In this document: positions 6,770-14,040 of the stretch, piece by piece
How positions within the stretch are numbered: the stretch's first letter is position 1
How the letters are laid out: every line of letters begins with the position of its first letter
Assembly: GCA_035277525.1 (NCBI GenBank)
Contig: DATEKH010000171.1
Coordinates: 1 to 15,302, forward strand
Source of the DNA: CAIKMD01 sp035277525
Lineage (GTDB): Bacteria; Pseudomonadota; Alphaproteobacteria; ATCC43930; CGMCC-115725
Length of the DNA stretch: 15,302 bases
Direction: 5' to 3'
Translations under genes and position numbers: made by a program
Notes under the pieces: model-generated
What the model was told of the DNA's origin: nothing
Database searches by the model: none
The model's input: only the letters and a program-made list of their open reading frames with translations

Positions 6770-7027
6770 ATGCTCGGATTCAGTCTTGGTAAGCTGATCG
6801 TCCTTGCCGCGCTGATCGGCATCGTTTGGTACGCCTTCAAATACGCGGCACGCATCGAGGCGATTAAGCGCGATGTCCGCGCCGAGGTGGCGCGGCGCGA
6901 GGCAGCAAAGCGGGGCGGCGGCGCGCGCTCCGTCGAGGACCTCGTCAAATGCGCGCAATGCGGCGCGTTCGTTGCCGCGCAGGGCGCCAACAATTGCGGC
7001 AAGGCGAACTGCCCCTGGGGCCGCTAG
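6770..7027 (+). CDS. Small one-helix protein with four-cysteine tail (PP0621-like)
   Basis: An 85-residue protein: one N-terminal membrane helix at about 6-24 (GKLIVLAALIGIVWYAFKY), a basic, charged helical stretch at 28-50, and a C-terminal segment with Cys61-x2-Cys64 and Cys76-x4-Cys81 (CAQCGAF...NNCGKANCPWG). The layout resembles the PP0621 family, whose function is not known; the cysteines look like a small metal-binding knuckle, but metal binding is inference. It starts six bases after the esterase stop, so the two are probably in one operon with the S49 peptidase. Confidence 0.75.
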   Translation: MLGFSLGKLIVLAALIGIVWYAFKYAARIEAIKRDVRAEVARREAAKRGGGARSVEDLVKCAQCGAFVAAQGANNCGKANCPWGR

Positions 7028-7045
7028 CCGCTTCCCCGGCTTTGC

Positions 7046-7074
7046 TTGACCCTCGATGAGGCTGCCGATATGTT
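7046..7074 (+). promoter_or_regulatory. Predicted promoter of glyQ
   Basis: TTGACC (7046-7051) and TATGTT (7069-7074) are separated by 17 bp. The implied start is near 7081, giving a leader of about 27 bases before the glyQ ATG. The -35 element sits in GCTTGACCCTCG, the same 12 bases as at the polyprenyl synthase promoter. Confidence 0.62.
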
Positions 7075-7107
7075 GCGGCGCAACCTCAACGATTTCCGGA
7101 TTCCTTG

Positions 7108-7980
7108 ATGGCGGCGGAGGCTTCAGCAAGCACCAGCTTCCAGGCGCTCATCCTCACCCTGCAGAAATTCTGGGCCGCTGAGGGCTGCGTCATTCTCCAG
7201 CCCTACGATCTCGAGATGGGGGCCGGGACCTTCCATCCGGCGACAACCTTGCGCGCGCTCGGACCGAAGCCGTGGAAGGCGGCCTATGTACAGCCCTCGC
7301 GCCGCCCGGCGGATGGGCGCTATGGCGAGAACCCCAACCGGCTGCAGCATTACTACCAGTTCCAGGTGATCCTCAAACCGGCGCCGGCCGATAGCCAGGC
7401 GCTCTATTTGAAGAGTCTCGACGCGCTCGGGATCGATCCGCGGCTCCATGACATCCGCTTCGTCGAGGACGATTGGGAGAGCCCGACCTTGGGCGCTTGG
7501 GGGCTCGGCTGGGAGGTCTGGCTCGACGGCATGGAGGTGACGCAATTCACCTATTTCCAGCAGGTCGGTGGCATCGAATGCGATCCGGTCTCGACCGAGC
7601 TCACCTACGGGCTCGAGCGGCTCGCCATGTATGTTCAGGGCATCGAGAACGTCTACGATCTCGATTACAACGGCGCGGGCGTGAACTATGGCGATGTCTT
7701 CAAGCGCGCCGAGCAGGAATTCTCCGCCTTCAATTTCGAGTACGCCGATACCGGGCGCCTCTTCCGGCATTTCGACGACGCCGAGGCGGAGTGCAACGCG
7801 CTCCTCGCCAAGAAGCTGCCGCTGCCGGCCTATGATCACTGCATCAAGGCGAGCCATTGCTTCAATCTCTTGGATGCGCGCGGCGTCATCTCGGTGACGG
7901 AGCGCGCCGCCTATATCGGCCGCGTGCGCTCGCTCGCCAAAGCGTGCTGCGAAGGCTGGCTCGCGGAGCAGGGCCAATGA
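7108..7980 (+). CDS. glyQ: Glycyl-tRNA synthetase alpha subunit
   Basis: The 290-residue catalytic subunit of the bacterial alpha2-beta2 glycyl-tRNA synthetase, which charges tRNA-Gly in the cytosol. Family hallmarks are continuous: FWAAEGCVILQPYDLEMGAGTFHP near the N-terminus, WKAAYVQPSRRPADGRYGENPNRLQHYYQFQV (class II motif region), and WEVWLDGMEVTQFTYFQQVGG with STELTYGLERLAMYVQ. The length is normal for the family. The start is ATG 7108; a TTG at 7105 directly before it is less likely. The ribosome site is weak. glyS follows, not directly but after a 251-bp hairpin-rich spacer. Confidence 0.98.
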   Translation: MAAEASASTSFQALILTLQKFWAAEGCVILQPYDLEMGAGTFHPATTLRALGPKPWKAAYVQPSRRPADGRYGENPNRLQHYYQFQVILKPAPADSQALYLKSLDALGIDPRLHDIRFVEDDWESPTLGAWGLGWEVWLDGMEVTQFTYFQQVGGIECDPVSTELTYGLERLAMYVQGIENVYDLDYNGAGVNYGDVFKRAEQEFSAFNFEYADTGRLFRHFDDAEAECNALLAKKLPLPAYDHCIKASHCFNLLDARGVISVTERAAYIGRVRSLAKACCEGWLAEQGQ

Positions 7981-7983
7981 GCT

Positions 7984-8010
7984 CCCTCTCCGCACGAAGT
8001 GGGGAGAGGG
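7984..8010. repeat. Hairpin 1 of the cluster
   Basis: CCCTCTCC (7984-7991) pairs with GGAGAGGG (8003-8010); inside, CAC pairs with GTG around the loop GAA, with one G-G mismatch between. Starts three bases after the glyQ stop, so it could act on the 3' end of glyQ mRNA. Confidence 0.75.
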
Positions 8011-8018
8011 GACGCCCC

Positions 8019-8042
8019 GTTCGATCGCCCTTGCGATCGAAC
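8019..8042. repeat. Hairpin 2 of the cluster
   Basis: Perfect 10-bp arms GTTCGATCGC and GCGATCGAAC with a four-base loop CCTT. Confidence 0.75.
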
Positions 8043-8049
8043 CCTGCGG

Positions 8050-8074
8050 GGCCAACCGCGAAGAGCGGTTGGCC
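8050..8074. repeat. Hairpin 3 of the cluster
   Basis: Perfect 10-bp arms GGCCAACCGC and GCGGTTGGCC with loop GAAGA. Confidence 0.75.
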
Positions 8075-8082
8075 GGGACGTC

Positions 8083-8102
8083 CCCATCGCGTTAGCGATG
8101 GG
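8083..8102. repeat. Hairpin 4 of the cluster
   Basis: Perfect 8-bp arms CCCATCGC and GCGATGGG with loop GTTA. Its left arm partly overlaps the CGTCCCC strand of the enclosing junction, so the two structures compete. Confidence 0.72.
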
Positions 8103-8176
8103 AAGGGTGCGGTGCTCATCTGCCGCAAGATCGCACCCGCCTCGGCCACCCACCTCACCCGCTCGCTTCGCTCGCA

Positions 8177-8206
8177 CCCTCTCCCCCCGCAAGCGGGCGG
8201 AGAGGG
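8177..8206. repeat. Hairpin 5 of the cluster
   Basis: CCCTCTCC (8177-8184) pairs with GGAGAGGG (8199-8206); inside, CCCGC pairs with GCGGG around the loop AA, with one C-C mismatch. It ends 25 bases before the glyS start codon, close enough to influence its translation or readthrough. Confidence 0.75.
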
Positions 8207-8231
8207 TTTCCATCGGTCCGGGCGGTAATCC

Positions 8232-10304
8232 ATGGCGGAGCTGTTGATCGAACTCCTGACCGAAGAAATCCCGGCGCGGATGCAAGCCGTCGCCGCCGAG
8301 GAGCTGCGCCGCCTCGCCGAGGTGGCTTTCGACGAGGCGCATCTGCGCGCCTCGCGTCTCGTCTCTTTCGTCACGCCCAGGCGGCTGACGCTCCTTGCCG
8401 AGGGTTTGCCGGCAACGCAGCCGGGCTCCAAGGAGGAGCGCCGCGGTCCGCGGGTCGGCGCGCCCGAAGCGGCGGTGCAGGGCTTTCTCAAATCCGCCGG
8501 GCTGTCGTCGCTCGATCGATGCGAGAGGCGCGCGACCGACAAGGGTGAGTTCTATTTCGCGGTGATCGAGCGGGCGGGCCAAGTCACGGCCGAAATTCTC
8601 CCCGGCATCTTGCGCACCGTGATCGAGTCGTTGCCTTGGCCCAAATCGATGCGCTTTCCGGCGGCACCCTTCCGCTGGGTCCGGCCGATCGAGAGCGTGC
8701 TCGCGATCTTGGACAACCGCATTCTGAAGCTCGATCTCGGCGACATTCCCGTCGGCATGACCACGCGCGGTCATCGCTTTCTCTCGAAGGCGCATTTCTC
8801 GGTGCGCAATTTCGCCGATTACCGCAAGGAGTTGCGCGATTTCTATGTCGTGCTCGAATCTGCGGAGCGGCGCGCAATGATCGCCGCAGCGCTCGCGGCC
8901 GAGGCGGCCAAAGCCGGGGTCAAGGTCAAAGAGGACGAGGCCCTGCTCGACGAAGTGACCGGGCTTGTCGAATGGCCGGTCGTACTGATGGGGCGCATCG
9001 AGCCGGAGTTCATGGCGCTCCCAGCAGAGGTGCTGACCACCTCGATGCGCGCGCATCAGAAATATTTCGCTTGTCTCGACGAGAAGGGCACGCTCGCGCC
9101 GCGCTTTCTCATGGTCGCCAACATGATCGCCGAGGATGGCGGCAAGGCGATTATCGCCGGCAATGAGCGCGTGCTGCGCGCGCGGCTCTCGGACGCGAAA
9201 TTCTTCTGGGATCAGGATCGCAAGGCGACGCTCGAGAGCCGCGTGCCGAAGCTCAAGGAGCGGGTGTTCCACGCCAAGCTCGGCTCGGTGCTCGAGAAGG
9301 TGGAGCGTGTCGCAAAGCTCGCCGAAGCGCTGGCGCCGCCGCTTAAGGCCGATCCGCAAAAGCTGCGTCGCGCCGCGCGGCTTGCAAAAGCCGATCTTTC
9401 GACCGGCATGGTCGGCGAGTTTCCCGAGCTCCAAGGCGTGATGGGCCGCTACTACGCGCTCCATGACGGCGAGGCGCAAGAGGTCGCCGCCGCGATTGCC
9501 GAGCATTACGCACCGCTAGGGCCCAGCGACCGCTGCCCTAGCGCGCCAGTGAGCGTGGCGCTGGCGCTGGCCGACAAGATCGACACGCTCGTCGCGTTTT
9601 TCTCGAATGACGAAAAGCCGACAGGTTCCAAAGACCCCTATGCTCTTCGACGCGCTGCGCTTGGTGCCATCCGGTTAATTTTGGAGAATGATCTTCGTCT
9701 GTCGCTCTTCGCGGTTTTCAAGGAGAGCTACAAACTGATGCCGGCGGTCACAGCATCCGACCCGCTTCACGACCTTCTCACCTTCTTCGCCGATCGGCTG
9801 AAGGTCGCGCTGCGCGATCAGGGCGTGCGCCACGATCTCATCGCCGCGGTCTTTGCGCTGGGGGAGGATGATCTGGTGCGGTTGAGGAAGCGCGTCGATG
9901 CGCTCGGCTCGTTCCTTGCAAGCGAAGACGGCGGCAATCTGCTGATCGCCTATCGCCGCGCCGCGAACATCGTGCGCATCGAGGAGGGCAAGGACAAAAC
10001 ACGTTATAGCGATGCGCCCGACCGCGACCTCTTCAAGCTCGAGGAGGAGCGCGCGCTCGAGCGGCGGTTGCGGGATGCAACCACAAGCAGCCAGGAAGCG
10101 TTGACGGGCGAGAATTTCGCGGGCGCGATGGCGGCGCTGGCCGCCTTGCGCGCGCCGGTGGATGATTTTTTTAACAAGGTCACCGTCAATGTACCGGGCA
10201 ATACGGAGGAATCGCGGGCACTTCGGGCGAACCGGTTGCGGCTCCTGTCGCAGATTCGCGACACGCTCAACCGGGTCGCGGATTTTTCGCAGATCGAGGG
10301 CTGA
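8232..10304 (+). CDS. glyS: Glycyl-tRNA synthetase beta subunit
   Basis: The 690-residue tRNA-binding subunit of the alpha2-beta2 glycyl-tRNA synthetase. The N-terminus MAELLIELLTEEIPARMQ is the family signature, followed by FVTPRRLTLLAEGL and the core TSMRAHQKYF. The family motif EKPTGSKDPYALRRAALG is at about 461-478, in the HD-like region, and a DALR-type anticodon-binding domain fills the C-terminal 110 residues (FFNKVTVN... to RDTLNRVADFSQIEG). The length is normal and no frameshift is seen. The ribosome site is weak, and a palindrome ends 25 bases upstream. ppdK starts two bases after the stop, so glyS and ppdK are almost certainly cotranscribed. Confidence 0.98.
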   Translation: MAELLIELLTEEIPARMQAVAAEELRRLAEVAFDEAHLRASRLVSFVTPRRLTLLAEGLPATQPGSKEERRGPRVGAPEAAVQGFLKSAGLSSLDRCERRATDKGEFYFAVIERAGQVTAEILPGILRTVIESLPWPKSMRFPAAPFRWVRPIESVLAILDNRILKLDLGDIPVGMTTRGHRFLSKAHFSVRNFADYRKELRDFYVVLESAERRAMIAAALAAEAAKAGVKVKEDEALLDEVTGLVEWPVVLMGRIEPEFMALPAEVLTTSMRAHQKYFACLDEKGTLAPRFLMVANMIAEDGGKAIIAGNERVLRARLSDAKFFWDQDRKATLESRVPKLKERVFHAKLGSVLEKVERVAKLAEALAPPLKADPQKLRRAARLAKADLSTGMVGEFPELQGVMGRYYALHDGEAQEVAAAIAEHYAPLGPSDRCPSAPVSVALALADKIDTLVAFFSNDEKPTGSKDPYALRRAALGAIRLILENDLRLSLFAVFKESYKLMPAVTASDPLHDLLTFFADRLKVALRDQGVRHDLIAAVFALGEDDLVRLRKRVDALGSFLASEDGGNLLIAYRRAANIVRIEEGKDKTRYSDAPDRDLFKLEEERALERRLRDATTSSQEALTGENFAGAMAALAALRAPVDDFFNKVTVNVPGNTEESRALRANRLRLLSQIRDTLNRVADFSQIEG

Positions 10305-10306
10305 CC

Positions 10307-12988
10307 ATGGCGCAATGGGTCTATAGTTTCGGCGGCGGCAGCGCGGAAGGGCGCGCCGATATGCGCAACTTGCTGGGCGGCAAGGGAGCCAATCTCGCGG
10401 AAATGTCGAGCCTCGGCTTGCCGGTGCCGCCGGGCTTCACCATCACCACCGAGGTCTGCACCTATTTCTATGCTCACGACAAGACCTATCCCAAGGATTT
10501 GAAAGAGCGGGTCGCGGCCGCGCTGCGCCAAGTCGAAGAGCGCGTCGGCGCCCGCTTCGGCGATCGGGCCAATCCGCTGCTTGTCTCCGTCCGCTCGGGC
10601 GCGCGCGCCTCGATGCCGGGCATGATGGATACCGTGCTGAATCTGGGCCTCAACGACGCGACCGTTCTGGGCCTCGCCCAAAAGAGCGGCGACGAGCGCT
10701 TCGCCTACGATTCCTATCGCCGCTTCATCCAGATGTATGGCCAGGTGGTGCTGGGCGTCGAGCATCATCTCTTCGAAGAGGTGATCGAGAACGCCAAGCT
10801 CGATTCCGGCATCACCCTCGACACGCAGCTCAAAGCCGCGGATTGGAAGAGCGTGATCGCCGACTACAAGGCGCTGGTCCAACGCGAACTCGGCCGCGAC
10901 TTTCCGCAAGACCCGGAGGAGCAGCTTTGGGGCGCAATCGGCGCGGTTTTCGGCTCGTGGATGAATCAGCGCGCGATCACCTATCGCCGGCTGCACGATA
11001 TCCCCGCGGATTGGGGAACGGCGGTCACCGTTCAGGCGATGGTGTTCGGCAATATGGGCGATGATTGCGCCACCGGCGTCGCTTTCACGCGCAATCCCTC
11101 GACCGGCGCGCCCGAATTCTATGGCGAGTTCCTCGTCAACGCCCAGGGCGAGGACGTGGTCGCGGGCATCCGCACGCCGCAGCATCTGACCGTCGCCGGC
11201 AAGAAGGCCAACAGATCGAGCCTGCCGGCGATGGAAGAGGTTATGCCGCAGGTTTTTGCCGAGCTCGAGAAAGTTCGCCAAAAGCTCGAATCGCATTACC
11301 GCGACATGCAGGACATCGAATTCACCGTGCAGCAGAGCAAGCTCTACATGCTGCAGACGCGCAACGGCAAACGTACCGCGCCGGCGGCGCTGAAGATCGC
11401 GGTCGATATGGCGAATGCGGGCGTCATCACCCGCAACGAAGCGATCGAGCGCATCGAGCCCTTATCGCTCGACCAGCTCCTTCATCCGATGCTCGATCCG
11501 AAGGCGCAGAAGACCGTGCTCGCCCGCGGCCTGCCGGCCTCGCCCGGCGCGGCTTCGGGCATGGTCGTGTTCTCGGCCGACGAGGCCGAGGCGCGCGCGC
11601 AAAAGGGCGAGGCGGTCATCCTCGTGCGGATCGAGACGAGCCCCGAGGACATTCACGGCATGCATGCGGCGCGCGGCATCTTGACGACGCGCGGCGGCAT
11701 GACGAGCCACGCCGCGGTGGTGGCGCGCGGCATGGGGCGCGCTTGCGTTGCGGGCGCGGGCGATCTGCGCGTCGACTATGCGGGCAAGACGCTCTCGGCC
11801 AGGGGCAAGCTGGTTAAGGCCGGCGAGATCATCACCATCGACGGCTCGACCGGCGAGGTGATGCTGGGCGAGGTTCCGACCATCCAACCTGAATTATCCG
11901 GCGATTTCGCCACGCTCATGGAATGGGCGGACAAGGTCCGCTCCATGGGCGTGCGCGCCAATGCCGATACGCCGACCGACGCGAAGAACGCGCGCCGCTT
12001 CGGCGCCGAGGGCATCGGGCTCTGCCGCACCGAGCACATGTTCTTCGACGGCAACCGTATCACGGCGGTGCGCGAGATGATCATGGCCGAGGATTCCGAA
12101 GGCCGGCGCAAGGCCTTGGCCAAGCTCTTGCCGATGCAGCGCGGCGATTTCGAAGAGCTGTTTCGCATCATGGATGGGCTTCCGGTGACGATCCGCCTCC
12201 TTGATCCGCCGCTCCATGAATTCCTGCCCAAGACCGACGCCGAGATGCAGGAAGTGGCGACGGCCACCGGCAAGGACATGGCTTTCTTGCGCCACCGCGC
12301 GGCGGCGTTGCACGAGGCCAACCCGATGCTGGGGCATCGTGGCTGCCGGCTCGCCGTGACGGCGCCCGAAATATATGAGATGCAGGCGCGCGCGATCTTC
12401 GAGGCCGCCGCCACGGTTATCAAGGAGAAGGGCGTCAAGCTCGTGCCCGAGATCATGATTCCGCTGGTCGCGACGAAGAAGGAATTCGACGTGCTGAAGG
12501 CGATGATCGATCGCATCGCCGCGGCGGTCTCAACCGAGACCGGCGTCAAGCTCGACTATCTCGTCGGCACCATGATCGAGTTGCCGCGCGCCGCGCTGCG
12601 CGCGGGCGAGATCGCCGAGGCTGCCGAGTTCTTCAGCTTCGGCACCAATGATCTCACCCAGACCTGCTTCGGCCTGTCGCGCGACGACGCCGGCAGCTTC
12701 CTCGACGCCTATCTAAAGCAAGGCCTCATCGATCACGATCCCTTTGTCAGCATCGACCGCGCGGGCGTCGGCGAGCTGATGACGATCGCCACCGAGCGCG
12801 GCCGCCGCACGCGGCGCAATTTGAAGCTCGGCATCTGCGGCGAGCATGGCGGCGATCCGGCCTCGGTGCGGTTCTGCCAGGAAGTCGGGCTCGATTACGT
12901 CTCGTGCTCGCCTTATCGCGTGCCGATCGCGCGGCTCGCCGCGGCTCAGGCGGCGCTCGCCAAGGAGCCGGCCTCGAGCACGGCGTGA
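10307..12988 (+). CDS. ppdK: Pyruvate, phosphate dikinase
   Basis: An 893-residue cytosolic enzyme interconverting pyruvate, ATP and phosphate with phosphoenolpyruvate, AMP and pyrophosphate, so it links glycolysis and gluconeogenesis. An ATP-grasp nucleotide domain covers about 1-350 (LLGGKGANLAEM near the N-terminus; SVRSGARASMPGMMDT). The swivelling phosphohistidine domain has GGMTSHAAVVARGMG with catalytic His468. The C-terminal PEP/pyruvate barrel includes EGIGLCRTEHMFF and LGICGEHGGDPASV with catalytic Cys844; both residues lie 13 positions after their Clostridium symbiosum counterparts. The gene begins two bases after glyS and shares its transcript. No separate dikinase regulatory protein is seen in the window. 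Confidence 0.98.
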   Translation: MAQWVYSFGGGSAEGRADMRNLLGGKGANLAEMSSLGLPVPPGFTITTEVCTYFYAHDKTYPKDLKERVAAALRQVEERVGARFGDRANPLLVSVRSGARASMPGMMDTVLNLGLNDATVLGLAQKSGDERFAYDSYRRFIQMYGQVVLGVEHHLFEEVIENAKLDSGITLDTQLKAADWKSVIADYKALVQRELGRDFPQDPEEQLWGAIGAVFGSWMNQRAITYRRLHDIPADWGTAVTVQAMVFGNMGDDCATGVAFTRNPSTGAPEFYGEFLVNAQGEDVVAGIRTPQHLTVAGKKANRSSLPAMEEVMPQVFAELEKVRQKLESHYRDMQDIEFTVQQSKLYMLQTRNGKRTAPAALKIAVDMANAGVITRNEAIERIEPLSLDQLLHPMLDPKAQKTVLARGLPASPGAASGMVVFSADEAEARAQKGEAVILVRIETSPEDIHGMHAARGILTTRGGMTSHAAVVARGMGRACVAGAGDLRVDYAGKTLSARGKLVKAGEIITIDGSTGEVMLGEVPTIQPELSGDFATLMEWADKVRSMGVRANADTPTDAKNARRFGAEGIGLCRTEHMFFDGNRITAVREMIMAEDSEGRRKALAKLLPMQRGDFEELFRIMDGLPVTIRLLDPPLHEFLPKTDAEMQEVATATGKDMAFLRHRAAALHEANPMLGHRGCRLAVTAPEIYEMQARAIFEAAATVIKEKGVKLVPEIMIPLVATKKEFDVLKAMIDRIAAAVSTETGVKLDYLVGTMIELPRAALRAGEIAEAAEFFSFGTNDLTQTCFGLSRDDAGSFLDAYLKQGLIDHDPFVSIDRAGVGELMTIATERGRRTRRNLKLGICGEHGGDPASVRFCQEVGLDYVSCSPYRVPIARLAAAQAALAKEPASSTA

Positions 12989-13018
12989 GCGCCTGAGCCC
13001 AAGGCGGCAGCTGCCTCG

Positions 13019-13927
13019 TCAAATCCCGGCGGCGACTGTTTTGATCGTCGTCCGCATCCAGCGGTGGAGCGGCGAGGCGGCGTTGCGCGGATGCCAGGCG
13101 AGATGGATCGTCACCGGCGGAACGGGCAGGGGCGGCGGGAGGCAGACGATCCGTGCCGGCGCGGCGAGGCGGGTTCCGAGGCAGCGCGGCATGGTCGTGA
13201 TGAGATCGGTCCCGCCAATGATGAAGGGTACGCTTGTGAAGTTCGGCAGTGTCAGCACGATGCGGCGTTTCATGCCTCGCGCCGCGAGCAGCGAATCGAT
13301 GCGTCCGACGCCTTGGCCTTCGGTCGCGACGACGACATGGCCCGCATTCGCGAAGCCATCGAGCGTGAAGTCCTTGGCCAGCGGATTGCCTTCCGCCATC
13401 ATGGTCACCGCGTCTTCGACGCTGAGCGGATCGGCATGGAGCTCGGTCACGCTCTCGGAAATCGGGACGACGGCGAAATCGATTTCGTTCCGGGCGAGCT
13501 GATCATAGACCCGCAGGCGGTCGGTGCGTTTGGCCGCGACATTGATGCCCGGGGCGTTGCGCCGCAATTCGTTCAGCAGCGCGGGCAGGAGCAGCACCTC
13601 GTAGTAATCGATGAGGCCGAGGGTGATGGTCGCTTGCGCCCGGCCCGCGTCGAAATCCTGCGGACCGAGCGCCACTTGGATTTCGTCGAGCGCGCGCCGA
13701 ACCGGCTGGCTCAGCTTCAGGGCCTGGGCGGTCGGCTGCATGACCCCGTCCCGGCGCTCGAAGAGCGGGTCGTCGAAGATATCGCGCAGCCGCTGCAGCG
13801 CCTTGCTCAGCGCGGGCTGGCTCAAGCCGATCCGCTGCGCCGCGCGCGTCACGTTCCGCTCGCTCAAGAGCGCGTCGAAGGCGACGAGAAGGTTGAGGTC
13901 GACGGCCGCTAAATTCTTCATAGGCAT
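13019..13927 (-). CDS. LysR family transcriptional regulator
   Basis: A LysR-type regulator of about 302 residues. The N-terminal winged helix-turn-helix (about residues 9-66) reads VDLNLLVAFDALLSERNVTRAAQRIGLSQPALSKALQRLRDIFDDPLFERRDG, and the rest is a periplasmic-binding-protein-like effector domain (about 90-300). The wording of the DNA-binding domain places it near the NahR/NodD-like branch, often responsive to aromatic or similar compounds; the ligand here is unknown. Possible starts are GTG 13933, ATG 13927 and ATG 13921; none has a good ribosome site, and 13921 is equally plausible by homology. It is divergent from the cupin/cytochrome c genes, the usual arrangement for a LysR regulator and its target. 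It is convergent with ppdK, with only 30 bp between. Confidence 0.93.
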   Translation of the reverse strand: MPMKNLAAVDLNLLVAFDALLSERNVTRAAQRIGLSQPALSKALQRLRDIFDDPLFERRDGVMQPTAQALKLSQPVRRALDEIQVALGPQDFDAGRAQATITLGLIDYYEVLLLPALLNELRRNAPGINVAAKRTDRLRVYDQLARNEIDFAVVPISESVTELHADPLSVEDAVTMMAEGNPLAKDFTLDGFANAGHVVVATEGQGVGRIDSLLAARGMKRRIVLTLPNFTSVPFIIGGTDLITTMPRCLGTRLAAPARIVCLPPPLPVPPVTIHLAWHPRNAASPLHRWMRTTIKTVAAGI

Positions 13928-13947
13928 GATCACTATATCAAAATGCC
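13923..13947. promoter_or_regulatory. Candidate LysR binding site in the divergent intergenic region
   Basis: An AT-rich patch carries the inverted repeat GGCAT (13923-13927) and ATGCC (13943-13947), with a second dyad TGAT-N6-ATCA (13927-13940) inside. It overlaps the start of the LysR gene, as expected for autoregulation, and lies about 95 bp upstream of the cupin start. A good -35/-10 pair for the cupin gene is not obvious, which would suit an activator-dependent promoter. Confidence 0.35.
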
Positions 13948-14040
13948 ATTAGACCATGGGAGCGCCGCCGCGGCATTGTTTTCGTGGCATAAGGGCGCGC
14001 TGCAGCGAGGAACGCGCCGGACTCAACGGGGAGGAAGGGC

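Larger units (their letters stand above)
7984..8206. repeat. Hairpin cluster in the glyQ-glyS spacer
   Basis: Most of the 251-bp gap is inverted repeats: hairpins at 7984-8010, 8019-8042, 8050-8074, 8083-8102 and 8177-8206, with GGGTGCG (8105-8111) complementary to CGCACCC at both 8132-8138 and 8173-8179. GGGGACG (8008-8014) also pairs with CGTCCCC (8079-8085), enclosing two of the hairpins in a three-way junction. The first and last units share the arms CCCTCTCC/GGAGAGGG. No convincing protein-coding frame is seen. It looks like a composite of REP-like palindromic units. Confidence 0.8.

Noticed and set aside
5624..7129. A 501-codon minus-strand frame opposite the S49, esterase and four-Cys genes
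   Set aside because: Low-complexity, Arg/Ala-rich translation without family motifs; the plus-strand genes are well supported.
7981..8231. CRISPR array in the glyQ-glyS spacer
   Set aside because: Repeats are inverted and of different sequence, not regularly spaced direct repeats with unique spacers, and no cas genes are present.
7981..8231. T-box or other glycine-sensing riboswitch controlling glyS
   Set aside because: No T-box consensus or glycine riboswitch core was recognised, and the element lies after glyQ rather than ahead of the operon. T-boxes are also not typical of this group.
7911..9506. A 531-codon minus-strand frame across the glyQ-glyS junction
   Set aside because: Antisense shadow of glyS; it also crosses the hairpin cluster, and its translation has no recognisable domain.
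13003..13015. Terminator between ppdK and the LysR gene
   Set aside because: GGCAGCTGCC is a short palindrome with no loop and no T-run, so it does not support a terminator.
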